A stretch of DNA of 64,000 bases from Glossina fuscipes (lineage: Eukaryota; Arthropoda; Insecta; Diptera; Glossinidae): contig NW_023998490.1 of NCBI RefSeq assembly GCF_014805625.2, forward strand, positions 1,423,559 through 1,487,558, written 5' to 3'. A program made the position numbers and the translations under genes. A model generated the notes under the pieces. The model was not told where the DNA came from, made no database searches, and was given only the letters and a program-made list of their open reading frames with translations. Below, in pieces: positions 8,906 through 22,115 of this stretch; within the stretch, counting starts at the first letter, position 1, and the number at the start of each line of letters is the position of its first letter.

Positions 8906-9936
8906 CGGCTTCTAAGCTAGCAACGCATATTTTTGAAAATAAAGCGTTTACGGTTGAAAAGTATATCTCAATGTTGGATGTTAGATAATTTTTTTCTACT
9001 TGGCATTTACTAAGTAGCGGGATTGCACTGCTGCAAAATGTTTCACAAACAAATCCTAACAGGATGGTTAAGATTATTTTATTGTAAATTTAGGTAAATA
9101 TCGTTAACAAAATGAAACGTAGCGTACATCAGAGACATTGCATGAGAGATAAGAAGTACTAGCTTTGGCGAGTATAAGATTTCTTTCATGAGTTTCTTCA
9201 GGCTTCGATCATTTTTGCAATTTATACTTTCAAAGCGTTGATTAATTATATAATATTTTTAGTTGAAATCATTCCTAAAAACGTTTACTTTCATTAATGC
9301 TCTAACACGATGTGGATACGCAGACGTGAGTAAACACGATCTATTAAACAATTCTACCTAAAATAAGTAAGCAAATTATTTTCGCTTAACCGCCACTATG
9401 TTTTTCTCATTTTACTCTCCAAGCTCTTTTATTCGGTACCCTTATCGCTGATATTAGTAAGAATAAATTAAACCACCAGGTCCCGATGTCCACCCATATT
9501 CATTTTAGAATTGACCCACTTTTAAATAGATAATACATCTTCAGCTAAAGAATGCACCAAATAGTTTTAAGCATTCTTTCTTGTTTGCCTTATGACAAAT
9601 AAGCATAAAACCTCAAAAAAGTGAAAGAAACCAATTCAAAATCTCGCGCAGATCATAAATATATGTACATACATTGTAGGGTCTCTGAAGCGTCGTTTCG
9701 AGTAATACTTACATTATGAGAAAGGAAAACAAAACAAAAGCCATCCTTCAGTGGTGAGTATAACAATTATGCAGTTTATAAGCACTGGGATTCCATATAA
9801 ACATTTTTAGTTAATACGTTCTCTACGCGTGGTTTATTTATATATTTGTAATTAGGAAAATACTTATTAAATGTTCTAAAAATTCGCACCGATCTTGATC
9901 GAAACTAAACAAGTAAACGTTGTTTCTCTTTCAACT
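8906..9936. other. no gene seen
   Basis: Non-coding sequence. A short stretch near 9667-9700 resembles the GGGTCTCTGAAGC block of dispersed repeat family A. Confidence 0.45.
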
Positions 9937-10615
9937 TTTGAGCTTCAAAAGCCCCATTATAAGGAAAGGCAACTTCCAGAGGCTTTTGACAACTTTAATT
10001 TATATAAGGAGAGACCTATCAATACCTATACTTACGTTTTCTCTTGGCTTGGCTAAGTTTTTACGAGTTGTGGGCTTTCGGACATATCTTCACAAAATCG
10101 AAAGTTATAAACGAAGAAGAACAGAATTGCCAGAGTCTTTCGAGGTTGTCTCAATTTCGAATCTAGTGTGAGCGCATATGTGGCCAGATTATAATGACCT
10201 TGTTAACCTTGGCTCACTAATCGGTCAAGGAATGCCTTTGCCAAATTCCAGCTCCCTTTTATATCTCTTCCTGTTACTGCGGCAATTTGTCGATCATCTC
10301 GGTTCAAATTGGTCTATTTCCGTTTTAATAGATATACGCTAAACGTCGGCAGTTGTAGTGTTAAGAATAATATTGAACCGTTCTCTTCTAATACATTTTC
10401 CAAAACGGACGATAAGCTCGTCTTGGATGTGATAGACGTTGATTTTAGCAGAAGACCAAGACTCAAGAAAGGTACAAATCGTCTTACGCGTTAACCGATC
10501 AAATACAAAGCATGAGCATACCGTTATACACCTAAATCTCTTTTTACACGATAGACACGTTCCGAAAAAATTTGTGCAGAAGAGATGTTGGCTAAATGGA
10601 AAAATAGTAGATTGA
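9937..10615 (+). pseudogene. unidentified decayed coding islands in shifting frames
   Basis: Three protein-like pieces in different frames. The first is 9937-10056 (QLPEAFDNFNLYKERPINTY, ending TAA). The second is 10309-10494 (TDDKLVLDVIDVDFSRRPRL, then KKGTNRLTR). The third is 10502-10615 (NTKHEHTVIHLNLFLHDRHV, then PKKFVQKRCWLNGKIVD, ending TGA). Frame changes and stops between them fit an old pseudogene. It may belong with the islands at 7136 and 8408. The parent gene is unknown. Confidence 0.35.
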
Positions 10616-12042
10616 TTCCAAACCTGAAAAAGCAACTGAAAAGCACAGTAAACAATATAAAAAATTCTTGTTAGAGTTCAGTTAAAAATTTATTTCGCAC
10701 TTACACATTTTAATTTATTAAATATGTTATAAGAAATAAATTATACACTGAAAAATCAATTTAAATTGCGTGAAAAATACATTACATTACATTACATTAC
10801 TCTATGCATTATTCGGGGGATTCTATTCATGCACGCATATAATCGGCATAATCTAACTGAATTGTGAAAAATATAACGCAAAGTTACAGTGTATGTGTGT
10901 GAGGGATGAAAATGAAAAAAATTCTTAAAAACCTAAAAAGCAAATTCATAAAAAAAATGCATACAATATTGAAAATCGCCTTAGAATAGGAAATCTTTTC
11001 TTTTAAACTCATGTTAAATCAAATTACGTGTGGAAAAAATTGATGGGAAAAGAGAACTAAGCGTACTTAGAGTACGACTGAAAGAATGTCTTCTGTTTTG
11101 CTTTTAGAGCAGCTTTTCCCGTCTGAAAATTGTCTTCCAAATTCAAAATTCGCAGACACACAATCTTGTTGCTTCATGATCGTTCCCGCTATTTTCAATG
11201 GCCGCTTGCTTCGCTCTCAATATTATTTCCAATATAGTATATATAGAACATATATATTGTTGCCGTTAGCACGGGTCTCTCACCGAGAACAATGCTTTCA
11301 ATTCTTTAAAAACTCTGAAGTTCGCCGTAATCACATCCACTGTAACATAAAGCTTAGAAATGATATTTTGGAAAGATAGTCTTGGTACTAATAAGGTGCA
11401 CCGACGCCCTCTCCTTTCCACGCTGAAAATGCTTTAGATCTAATTATAGATCCTCCATCATTATCTTACTTCTACATGTTGCAAATGAATAGCGAGCGTA
11501 ATAAATTCAGCCCTAATTATTTCAAAAATTGGTCTTGTTTCCGAATAACAGATTTGTTGTCCACTTACTGTCAGACGCTTTTCAAACTAAAGGCGACTCG
11601 TTTCCTAATGACTTCTGTGAGAAAAAAAAAATTGATGGAAATAAAAGCTCACTGACCTACTCCACTACTACACATTAGAGTATGCAATTAGGAAATAATC
11701 GATGAATTCTCTAGCACACCTGCCATTTTGAAACTTACATATGAAAATGGTGTGCAAAAAATAAAACTTAATTATACCTAACCTAACAACTTCTCCTTAT
11801 GTACATTTTATCCTTGACCTAAAAAACTTTCATTCACTTTCAAACGCTTCGCATTTTTCATTTAATACGTACATAGAGCATTGCGTGTGTGTAACATTTG
11901 TAATAAGTTATTATGATAAATTTGTCCTGAAGCAAAATATGCTTTAATATGCGACATTGACTGATTAATCTCAAAGAATGTTTAAAATGTTTCTGGAGAG
12001 TGTGCTAACGCATGAATACAAGACAAGCAAGAAAATTGTATT
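10616..12042. other. no supported gene; (ACATT)n near 10779-10800
   Basis: AT-rich spacer. A pentanucleotide (ACATT)n tract lies at about 10779-10800. A 97-codon open frame at 11086-11379 has no recognisable domain and I do not call it a gene. Confidence 0.5.
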
Positions 12043-12784
12043 CGGTCGTGACCGACTCTTTGATACTCATCATCGCTAGCGATCGTTAAGAAGAGGCAAA
12101 AAACCAAAATTTTCATTCCGCATAATATCGGGTGGGCGCGGCAAATTTTTTGCTATTTTCAGAATGAAAGTCGAAGGCGATATCTTCATTATTGGGAATA
12201 GGAAAATGTTTAGCACAGATACTACACAGTTTGGCATGCTTAACTGCATTCCGAACTTGAAACTGGCCAACGGTTTCCATACTTTATGTGGTATTTGCAA
12301 CTTGCTTCTGTGCGTTATAAAGGTGTTAAAGAAATTAAGTTTTGGTACACTATGCATTCTGTAGGCGCTGTAACATTTTTGAACAGGTACTACATTGTCG
12401 CCCAAAAAATGCACGCATAAGCTTTTGTAGACTTATCTGCTATTGTTTATAAGTAATGCGTAAAAAACCAATTTTGTGTTGATTTTAAACAACAGAGGTG
12501 TCCTATTTACATGGACCGATTTGTATCATTTTCAATAGCAAACTGTCTGGGAGAATTTCCAATGCGCCTGCCAACTTTGAAGTCGACCAGAAGAGTGTGT
12601 ACAACAGATATTATGCAGACCGAAGGACATACGTGCTTAAATCAACTCGGAATTTGATACTAATCAACAATATATATATATATATATATTCTGTGGGGTC
12701 TCCTTCCTTCCTTGTGGGCGTTGCAAACGTTCCAAATATAAAAATAAATGTACCCCTAATCCCTCTGTTGGGTTGGCATAAAAA
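12043..12784 (+). repeat. dispersed repeat family A, long copy
   Basis: It shares, in order, several segments with 26333-27095: GTGACCGACTCTTTG at the left, GCATTCCG..TTGAAACTGGCC, and a GTTATAAAGGT block. Both also have a TTAAATCxxxTCxGAATTTGAT block followed by a TGATCAA-like word. Its right end (12690-12784) carries the GGGGTCT and GTTGCAAACGTT blocks also found at 58205-58293. An (AT)n tract lies inside at about 12669-12688. Confidence 0.6.
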
Positions 12785-15700
12785 GACGGAGGAGCAGTTT
12801 TCTTGGTACGCAAGAATTGTGAAATGTCAGAACCGGAGAAATACTACAATGAAAGATAAAAGAGTTATTGGAAAACGTAAGGAACATTTAGCTAAGCGGA
12901 CGGTAGTGTTCAGACAGATCTACAGTTCTTGGCATAGTTATTAACAATTTGTTAAAAATAGTTTTTTTCCAGCAAAAGAGTAAATAGGGCGCAGACCTTA
13001 TGTGTGGCGGATTAAGATGTATGTGGTATTAATTTTTTATTTCCATCAATCAATAAGTTCTCACTTATCTCAATTAAACGCGTGATTACAATCTTCTCTC
13101 CCTCTCTCAATATTTTCAAGAAGCTCACCAAAGTAATATGCGGGCGGTTATGATCTGGCGTTTGTTTCTTTTTCTTTGAGAAAAAAAGCAACAACATTTT
13201 TCTTTTAACTTTAATTAGAATTTATTATAAATCGTGTACATAAGTATGTAAGTTAACGTGGTGTTGTTCGAATTGTTAGGCTCATCTTTCTTATCTTGCA
13301 CGTTACATTGTTAAATGACTTCCTTCCTCCATTTAGTGCGAACAATGTCAGAATTATTGCATCACCTTAAAGGCAAAAAGTACGTAAGGAAATTTAAAAA
13401 ACCGGTTTTATCGACATTCGGAAAATAAGAAAAACGCTTTTTGTCTATTTTTTTTTTAATATAATAAAAGAATTATGTTATTCAAATCCTGAGTATATAT
13501 CAGAGCAACATTTGTCTAATATTTTATAAAATTCTCATTCAAAATTTCAGACTTCCAGTAAAGAATAACTCGCAATAGCTTTTTTTTTTTTGATATCAAC
13601 AAAACTAAATATTTTCTGATAGTCGGCGAGTGCAAGCCGTGGTTAACGTTCGTTAAAATGTACCAACAGCGTATTTCATTGCATTTTTCACAGCCAAGTC
13701 CACTTTTAAGGCGCACGGTCTTCATATATTTGAAGGCTGATATCGTAATGATTGTAAAGGAAAAATTTTGTTTGATTCTGCTCAAAAGTTTTCGTTTGGG
13801 GCCTTTCCGAGAGAGAGAGAAAAGTCGGAAGCAGGAAGCAAATGTATTGGACCCTACTCTCTTCTTCACAAAATCTTTATACGCCATAGAGAAATCGATT
13901 TTTTTTTTTACTTAAAAAAAAAAGAAAATTCTCCCCGAATCATATTACGCTACAATACAGAACAAAGAATAACCTAATTAGAAGAAGTGCGCGCTATTTG
14001 TCTCGGAGAAGTCGTGTTCGCGGAGTTCAAGGATAAAGTTTTGATAATAAATGAAATAAATGAAATATTTGGGATCCATGTCATATTTCTATGTCTATTT
14101 GACCGCTGATTCTATACCGGGCCAACTTACACAGTTTATAATAATAAAACTTAAGTTCTATTAAAATCTTAACAAAGAAGAAGAAATGTTTGCCAATTAA
14201 TACAGGTAAACGTTGAAATTTCTTTTTCAACGGACGTTAATTGGACTGCACAGCTAAATCTTTGATGCCGTATACGCAATTGAGGTGTTAATCAAGCACG
14301 AAACAAATACGAAGCAATCCTCTAGATCTTGATTAGTATCTTTTTCATTTTTTTCTTCTAATTGTTCATTTAGTCAAAACGGTTACTAATCTAAGAACCT
14401 CATATCATTCAATCTCTATTCTAGCTGAATTTCTATTCTATTGTAGCTGAATTTATTTGAATATTCAAATAAGAAACGTGGTCGGCAAGGCCTTGGATAT
14501 AAACTTTTGAACGGCCCAATTAGGAAAGTTTTTATCAATTTTTTAGAAACTTCAGCTCTTTAATTAAAACAAAAATGCAAAAAAGCAACCAGATTACAGT
14601 TATAAATTTTAGAGATTATGTGAGAGAAGCACGGACACGATCCAGGTCCTTAATGGGAGATATCATTGGAACGGCTTAAGAACAACTGTCAAGCACATTC
14701 AAATAAAAAAAATGATTCTTATATCAAAAAAAAAAAAAAAATAATAATAACAGCATCAGAGCCATTCTTAGGAGGCATGTGTCCTTTAAGGGATGCTGCA
14801 ATAGGCAGTATGGCACTGTTTTTGAGGGGCGAGAGTTTATATAAAATGATTCAATTTTTTCAAAGAAAAATGAATTCCTTTTAACTAAGTGAAACTCCCC
14901 CGTGCTTCTCTATATAACACTAAATATAACACTCAGTATCAGAGTTTAGGAAATCAATTCTTTCGAACATTGCACATTTCGCCATGCCCACAATCACTTT
15001 ATCATTTTTCAATTTTCGGCCATTTTAGGCGAACAAAAATGTAATTTTCTGAAAAATTTACGTTCCCCCTGAAACTAATCAAATATATTTACGTACATAT
15101 GTATGTATGTTTCGGTTCTAACGTTTTTTTTTTTTTTTTAAGCACAACGAAGTAAGTATATCGTCACCTTTCTGTGGTAGATGTGAAAAGTGCAACCGTT
15201 AGCGTTAATTTTTTTTTTTCTGATCGAAACAGAAATACAATCTGAAATGCAAGCGAAACTTTATATAGCTGGATTAAAAAAGACAAGAAAGCAATTTTAT
15301 CGGCTCAGACCGCATCACTTGTTACTTACCATGCATTAGTTATTGTTTTATGTTTTAACTAATGCCATGTTGCTCATTATTAAACATATTTGGATCCTAA
15401 GCTATTGGTTTAAATAAAGACATTAAGTAGCGTGGCGCCTGCCATCGTAGAGACTATGGTCATTCAGTCATTTAAAATATGGAGAAACATAGTCTAGTTA
15501 ACGCAATCTACAAATTTTGTAATGAAACTCCAAATTGGAGGAAATAGGCCCACACTAAGGAGCCCATGTAGCACATGTCACAAATAGCAGCAGAAATAAT
15601 GACAGAAACCACGCGTGGAAAGCAATACCAAATATTCCGGACTTTGGTAAATGAGGGCGAACGTAGAACGATTCGCTGACTTAGAGGAAATGTATTTCCA

Positions 15701-16966
15701 GTTAATTTAGTTCTTATAGGTTAATTTTGTTTGCGTCATGGTCATGACTTCAGTAGGAGTTGTTTGCGTGGTTATATAATGCGCCTCAAGAAGCAATTAT
15801 CTATTGAAGCCTTTGACCAATACCATGTCCTCAATTTCATTTCTCAATTTCGGCTAAAAGGGCACACGAAGCTGCTCAATGACAGTTCGATGAGCACAAA
15901 CAACCGCGTAAATCAACGGATAGGCGGAAGATGGATCGTAAGGTGGATAGGCACACACATTTTGGCCAATGGACGCCCAGATGCGCAAATTGTTGACTGT
16001 ACATATATATATATATATAAATATAGATATATGAAGAGGCGGACAGATGGGTAGATAGAGGAAGGTGCTGTCTAACGAACGTGTAGCCAGAAAATCGGGC
16101 GACTAATTAAGGGTAGAAAGAGAGATGGACGTAAGGACGCAGGAAGTGAATACCGAGACGATGGCAAAAGATCCGGACAAATGACCGAATACGTGTATTA
16201 AATATTGCAGCATTGAAAACCTTTACTTTACTTATTGCAAAACAATGTCGTTCGTCTCTGAAGGTTACAAACGCAATGATAGTATATCTGTACCGCAATC
16301 TTTCAGCGATAAATGTGATATATATGCGTACGTAGCCATATATACATATATGTATGTCTACTTAACAGTAATTGTGTCATTGGAGACAATTTTTGCTTTA
16401 GCAATGAGCCCAACCCTTATTGACACACACACAAACATACACACACACACACACACCCACATCTTTAATCATAATCATCTCTTTTTCACTTTTTTTTTTT
16501 TGTTATTTCTCACAATACGACACAGAACACGAAAATATTTCAGCAATTATTTAAAATTTATTATAATAAAAGCAAATGCACACAAGTAAAATCAAACGAA
16601 TGTGCTGAGCAGCAGTTTTCTTCATACATTGTATGGACGATTGTCGTCCGTATGCTGCTAAATTGATCGTGAAGTTTACCAAATACTTTCGCGTTCGCAC
16701 TGTGCCTTGAATGAAGAAGAAGGTAAATTTTTAAAATGTATTCGTCAGCTTGAGTAATATTATCTGAGTACATTTTCTTTGATTGCATTGGAAAACTTTT
16801 CAATGCAATAGTCAATGATATCCATGCACTTAAAGGGCACTCGATATTCGTTACGAGCTGGTTATAGGTTGGTTTTTTGTTATACGATTTCTGGTTTGGT
16901 TTTGTTTACAATAAGTCCTTATTTTCCGCATACGAACAATAAAAATAATAATAATTTAAACAAAAA

Positions 16967-16998
<32 letters not shown>

Positions 16999-17740
16999 GT
17001 AATGAGTCATCATCAACTCAACATCAACTAAAGCGCCAACCCAAGCAAATAAACAATCAAACAAGCAATACCAGCAGAAAAAGAGCAGAGAATATCATGC
17101 AATGAACTTTTAGCAAAACTCATGCATGCATTATGCATTATGCGTACGGTTTGGTTCGGTCTAATCGTTTGCCTGTGACGTTCACTAGATACGAAATAAG
17201 TTTTTCTTTTTTTGCTTTCGAGTCCAGATACAATGGATGAAGAAAACGTAGAAGAGAGGAAGTGTATGTGATGTATATGTAAATGCATACAAGGGTGTTA
17301 TTTGTAGTCTTGGGCGAAGCACGCAACCATGTGCACATGCATTGTAAAGGAAAATCAAGAGCAACAATGAATCTCTTGTTCTTCTCTCTATGAGCGCATT
17401 AATGTAGCGTATTTAAGTGCTTTTTTCCTTTCGCCTAAAGTTAAGAAAAACTAAAACTAAAAACTAACCCCAGATGGAAGTAAGCCAAAAGGCATTAAAT
17501 ATAGGCAAACATACACGCACACACCTGCAGCTTTATTTTTTTGAATTTTGAATGCCACGACAACCGGAAAGAACCCTCTTGTATAAAAATCTCTCTCTAT
17601 ATATATATATCTATATGTTTAGATATGTAAACTAAACGATGAATACATACATTATGTACGTCTTGTATATACTTATATATATATATATCTGTGTATAAAC
17701 AAACCGCCACTATTACTGAACGCTTTGTTAAAATACATGC

Positions 17741-17782
<42 letters not shown>

Positions 17783-18232
17783 GTACACTTGCGCATACAC
17801 ATAAGCGCACACGCACACACAAATATACAACTGGCTGACTGACTCTGGCTGGCTTTATACTCGATTGTTTGTTTGGGCCTCCATGGAAAGTCAAATGCTT
17901 TACCAGACATCAGTTTTTATTTATGTCAAGTCCAAAGCGGTCGATTTACATCAAACGTTAAATAAGATTTGCTCATACATGTGCACATATATAGATATTT
18001 AAAAACATATATATGCGTATAGTATATATGACATATAGCAAGACGAAAAATATTAACTGAAACTATATATATATAAAAATAAAAGAGACGTCTAAGTGTG
18101 CTTATGTTTATGTTTTCGAGTGCAAAGTAAAAGCCACGAAATTTTGCTTTCTGTCTTTAATATAAAAAAATAAATAAATAAAAAAAACAAGAAACTCCTA
18201 GAAAATAAGCAACAATAAAAAGGAGGATAACA
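12785..18232. other. non-coding, microsatellite-rich
   Basis: I found no gene in this 5.4-kb stretch. It holds several simple repeats: (CA)n about 16425-16456, (AAG)n about 16975-16995, and (AT)n at 16006-16018, about 17660-17690 and 17741-17784. The last part (17.9-18.2 kb) may include the promoter and 5' untranslated region of Ig gene A, but no motif stands out. Confidence 0.5.
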
Positions 18233-18308
18233 ATGTTGCATTTAAACCAATTTTGTGCACTTTTATTAAATTTAATTTTTGTGTTAATTTCAACACCAGA
18301 CATAATAG
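18233..18308 (+). CDS. Ig-domain gene A, exon 1 (signal peptide)
   Basis: ATG at 18233 opens a 25-codon hydrophobic leader, MLHLNQFCALLLNLIFVLIS and TPDII, ending in phase 1 at a GTGAGA donor (18309). I assign it to the Ig exons at 29005 and 30933 because the phase fits exactly (G|GA gives Gly). The paralogous gene B is built the same way, with a signal-peptide exon ending in phase 1. The distance to exon 2 is 10.7 kb, so transcript evidence would be needed for certainty. Upstream stops show that the frame starts here. Confidence 0.65.
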
Positions 18309-20058
18309 GTGAGAGCAATTGAAGAGAGATTTCAACACCACTTTCTTTTAAATTCAACAAAAAAAAATTACATTTTTCATTTTGTAACTAAAAAATGTTA
18401 CAGTTTGTCTTTAGACGAATATTTTGCATTTCTCCTATCTTAAGAGCTTTTGATCGTCGTGAGTGGGTTCCACTTGGGACCACTTTCCCTTAGGACTACA
18501 ACCTCGCTGCTTGATGTGGAACATATTGAAACAATTTTTTTATGGGCGTTTCAAACTTTTTTGTAAAATTTATTTATAATTGCAAAGCAGACATATACAT
18601 CTATATATATGTATATTGAAAATGTCACCCATACCCAACGGTACAAATACGAGGGGCATATCCAAACCAATTCGGGATACCTTCCAGAACGATAATTGCT
18701 TACGACTAAGTGTGATTAGAGGAAAGTCTTTTATTATTTTCAAAAATTACGATTCTGAAGAGCCGAAAGCCGGTACTTTGAAAAGGCCTTAGAACGCGTT
18801 CATACTAATACTCTCAACGAGATGTTACACCTTTTTTCTATTTCCTGTTCCTCCACATTCTTCCGTTTCCTTCCATTCGCCCATTCTCTCCTATCGCTCG
18901 TTTCCCCACTATCACTACATTTTTTCTATTTCTCCCCATTTTCCCATTTTCGCTGTTTATATTATTGTATCCACAATCCTCTTGCTTGTACATGGATCTG
19001 GAAGTTCTGTATAGCGACTTAGCATAAAGGAAAGTTATTACGTATATTATTATATGCAATATACGTTGTAAACGTGGTATGGGTGGGGGTTTAGTGCATT
19101 TAACGAACACAATGACACCTTTGTCCTTGAGCGATGGATAATAAAAATTATAAGTTAAACAAAAATATTAACGGCATTATTAACCATAAATAAGTAAATG
19201 GAAGAAAAATAAACAACAAATGAGCAAAACCTCAACTCCCTTGGGATATACATATCTAAACATAATTTTTACATATCATTGAACAGAAAAAGGGGGAGTT
19301 TTTCCCTTTATGTGCTTCGTGCTTTCAAGCGTATCTGTTCTTTTCCGCTGCATGTGTGTGCTTGTATACATCCGTGCATTACCATCATCGCACGATATTG
19401 CGAAACAAATCCCATAAATTTGATATGACCCAGAAACGAAGAAATAGGAAAAGAATGTAGAAAAGAGCGTCTCCCTCCACCTTTTTAATTAACTCAAGCG
19501 TATGCATTCGTGTGTATGTGCTTATGCACATGTGCAATAGTAATAGTCTTATTATATTCATAATATTCTTTTCGATAACTTTAATATTTCGAAAATGCCT
19601 CTTGCATATGTCGAATTGCTTCGTACGCTTCAATAGGTTACTTTTCAACTAACAACAACTTCGGAAGTGCATAAGGCATTAAAAAGAAAAAAGAAAAGTT
19701 TATTAATGCAATCGCACCGCACGAAATTATTAGCATGAAATACAAATTTTATCATCTGTATGTTATTAACCTGGGCCTTCGATTTTCAATTTGACTTGGC
19801 AATCCTATGCAAAAGATAAACTTTCAAGTTACCGGCATTCTCTTTTATTCTATATTCTCCCGCGCTTGAAAAAACAAGAATCAAAAAAAATTATTTGTGA
19901 TATTCAAAATTCTTCAAGAAAATTGGTTAAAAATTAGTTCATTAGTTATTGTTCTAGATCTTCTACCTTAAGTGCCTTAAGTTTTCACAAGAAAAGTGCT
20001 GCTTTTGCATAAGTCCGAGCCGCTTGGAAATATTGTTGATATATATATATACGTAGAA
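18309..20058. other. intron 1 of Ig gene A (left part) and RCC1 upstream region
   Basis: No coding sequence is supported. The last few hundred bases must contain the RCC1 promoter and 5' untranslated region. I see no clear TATA box or other element. The in-frame upstream ATG at 19996 would add a hydrophobic stretch not found in RCC1 proteins. Confidence 0.45.
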
Positions 20059-20380
20059 ATGCCACGCGAATTTATGAAAAGGAAGAGAGCCGCAAATAAT
20101 AATGGCAGCCAAAGGAACGGACCTAAGCCTAAAGTGAAGCGCGGGGAGGTTTTTGCATTGCCATTGCCCGTGAGATCACATGTGCCGGGACGGGTATTGG
20201 TATGCGGTCAGGGAGATATGGGACAATTGGGTTTGGGAGACGATGAATCCAAATTCGAAAGGAAGCTTCCTGCTTTAATTGAAATTGTGAAAGATGTGGT
20301 CGACATCACAGCTGGCGCTATGCATAATCTCCTACTGACAGAAGAGGGTCATGTATACTCATTTGGTTGCAATGATGAGG
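20059..20380 (+). CDS. RCC1: RCC1 (Ran guanine-nucleotide exchange factor), exon 1
   Basis: The N-terminal part of the chromatin-bound Ran exchange factor, which generates Ran-GTP in the nucleus. I start at ATG 20059 ([20 protein letters not shown]) because it gives the short basic N-terminal tail typical of RCC1, which serves in nuclear import and nucleosome binding. The first propeller blades follow: [20 protein letters not shown] and [20 protein letters not shown]. The exon ends DEG in phase 1 at a GTGATT donor (20381). The junction with exon 2 restores the invariant NDEGALGRD motif. An upstream in-frame ATG (19996) is less likely. The gene lies on the same strand inside the first intron of Ig gene A. 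Confidence 0.93.
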
Positions 20381-20535
20381 GTGATTGTTTTTTTTTTGCT
20401 TTTCTCGTCTTTTCCTTCTTTTTCTTCCTATCTCATTTACTTACTCTCTAACGTTGTGAAATTCGAAATTCGCTCATTTAGCAAGCGTAATGAATTCAGC
20501 CTTAATTATTTTAAAAACAACTCCTCTTCCTTTAG

Positions 20536-21701
20536 GTGCTTTAGGTCGTGATAGCAATGAGGACGGTTCAGAATTTGTACCGCAAAAAGTTGATTTACCA
20601 GACAAAGTTCTAAAAATCTCCGCGGGTGATTCGCATTCCGCTTGCTTGCTAGAAGATGGACGGGCATATGCCTGGGGTTCATTTCGCGACTCCCACGGCA
20701 ATATGGGCCTAACATTGGAAGGGATTCAGCGTTCGCCTATTGACATTTTACCGGGAATACGTTGCTGTGATGTTGCCTCCGGCGCGAATCACTTGGTGAT
20801 ATTGAGTTGCACGGGAACGGTATATACGGTGGGTTGTGGAGAACAAGGCCAGTTGGGTCGAGTGTCTCTAAGAAGCGCTTCAGGACAAGGAAGGCGTGGT
20901 AAAGTAGAACTACTGAGTCCTAAGCAAGTTGTAATAAAGAAAAGAGGTGCTAAGCCTATAGAAGCCATTTGGGCGACTTCATATTGCACTTTTCTTAAAG
21001 AATCGGAGACTGGTAATATGTGGGCTTTCGGCTTAAATAATTACAAACAGCTAGCGTGCCCTGAAGACATATCGCCCGTTAGCTGTCCGATAAGCATTAA
21101 TTGGGATCAGGTTTCACAAATAGCTGGTGGCCAACATCATACTTTGCTATTGAGGGATGACGGTATCGTGCAGGTTGTAGGTCGTAAAGAATACGGTCGT
21201 TTGGGTTTAGGGCCTGCTAACGCGGATGCTACCGAGTTGACAACCATATCGGTTTTGGCACAACAAGACATTGTTCATATTTCCTGCGGCGATGCGCAAT
21301 CATTTGCATTGACCAGTGATGGCGGATTATATGCGTGGGGCATGGGTTCCACTCATCAGTTGGGAACTGGATCGGACGAAGACGCGCTCGAGCCTACTTT
21401 AATTGAAAGTAAGCAAACTGACGGTAAGCGAATACTTAAAGCTTCTGGTGGTGCTCAGCATACTATATTTCTCGTGGAAAATGGAATTCCATTGAATGAT
21501 GCTGACAAAGTCAAAGTGGCAGGGAAGAAAGGCAAAAATATTAAAAATTCTGGAACTAATGCAAAGAAAACAAAAGAAAATAATCGACTATCTCAAGAGA
21601 TGGCTACAAATATTAGAGAAGACCAGGAGGAAACCTCTGCTGCAGAAAAGGAATCTTCGGCGCACGTCTTAGGCCTGTCCACAAAGACTAGACGCAAATA
21701 G
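20536..21701 (+). CDS. RCC1: RCC1 exon 2
   Basis: The remaining blades of the seven-bladed RCC1 propeller, spliced after a 155-base intron (acceptor AG 20534-20535) to give a 495-residue protein. Diagnostic segments are ISAGDSHSACLLEDGRAYAW, GSFRDSHGNMGL, VASGANHLVIL, VGCGEQGQLGR, IAGGQHHTLLL, EYGRLGLG, CGDAQSFALTSDGGLYAWGM and ASGGAQHTIFLVENG. The C-terminal 70 residues form a lysine- and glutamate-rich tail (for example VAGKKGKNIKNS), longer than in vertebrate RCC1 but usual in flies. The DSHSA and GGQHH residues line the Ran-binding face in this family. The frame is intact, so this is probably a functional single-copy housekeeping gene. The stop is TAG. Confidence 0.96.
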
Positions 21702-22109
21702 TGATTACTAATACTAAGACGATAGGAAGTTGATAGGAAGTCTTTTATAGTCACCTTCCTTGCTTCTGGAAGGTAATGAATGAAAGATTTACTTCCTTTT
21801 CATTTTTCTTCTTTTGGTTCTTTTCATATGTTTCCCATTTTTTGTGTTTATTTTTGTTTCTTTTAAACACACACCACTTCTTCATTATTCATTACGAAAA
21901 ATGATGAGTTTAGTTGCAGCTCAAGTTGAACTTGCTACGAAAACCGTAACTTTACATTCTTAAAACTATCTACAATAGAAAATGTAAAGACATTTTGTTT
22001 ACTGCTTATTTTTATATGAAATCTTTTTTTTAAGTTTTTGTCTTAAGAAACGAATTTGTTTTGTTTTTTGTTGATATTCTTTTGTTTTGAATTAATTGTA
22101 ATTGACGTT

Positions 22110-22115
22110 AATAAA
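22110..22115 (+). promoter_or_regulatory. likely RCC1 polyadenylation signal
   Basis: A canonical AATAAA 409 bases after the RCC1 stop, in a T-rich 3' region on the same strand. It is the first perfect hexamer after the coding region that I noticed. Confidence 0.5.

Noticed and set aside
17597..17910. Overlapping minus-strand frames of 60-77 codons
   Set aside because: Low-complexity Ile-Tyr and Cys-Val runs are translations of (AT)n and (CA)n microsatellites.
19996..20058. Earlier in-frame ATG for RCC1
   Set aside because: It would add a hydrophobic leader ([20 protein letters not shown]) through an (AT)n run; RCC1 proteins start with a short basic tail.
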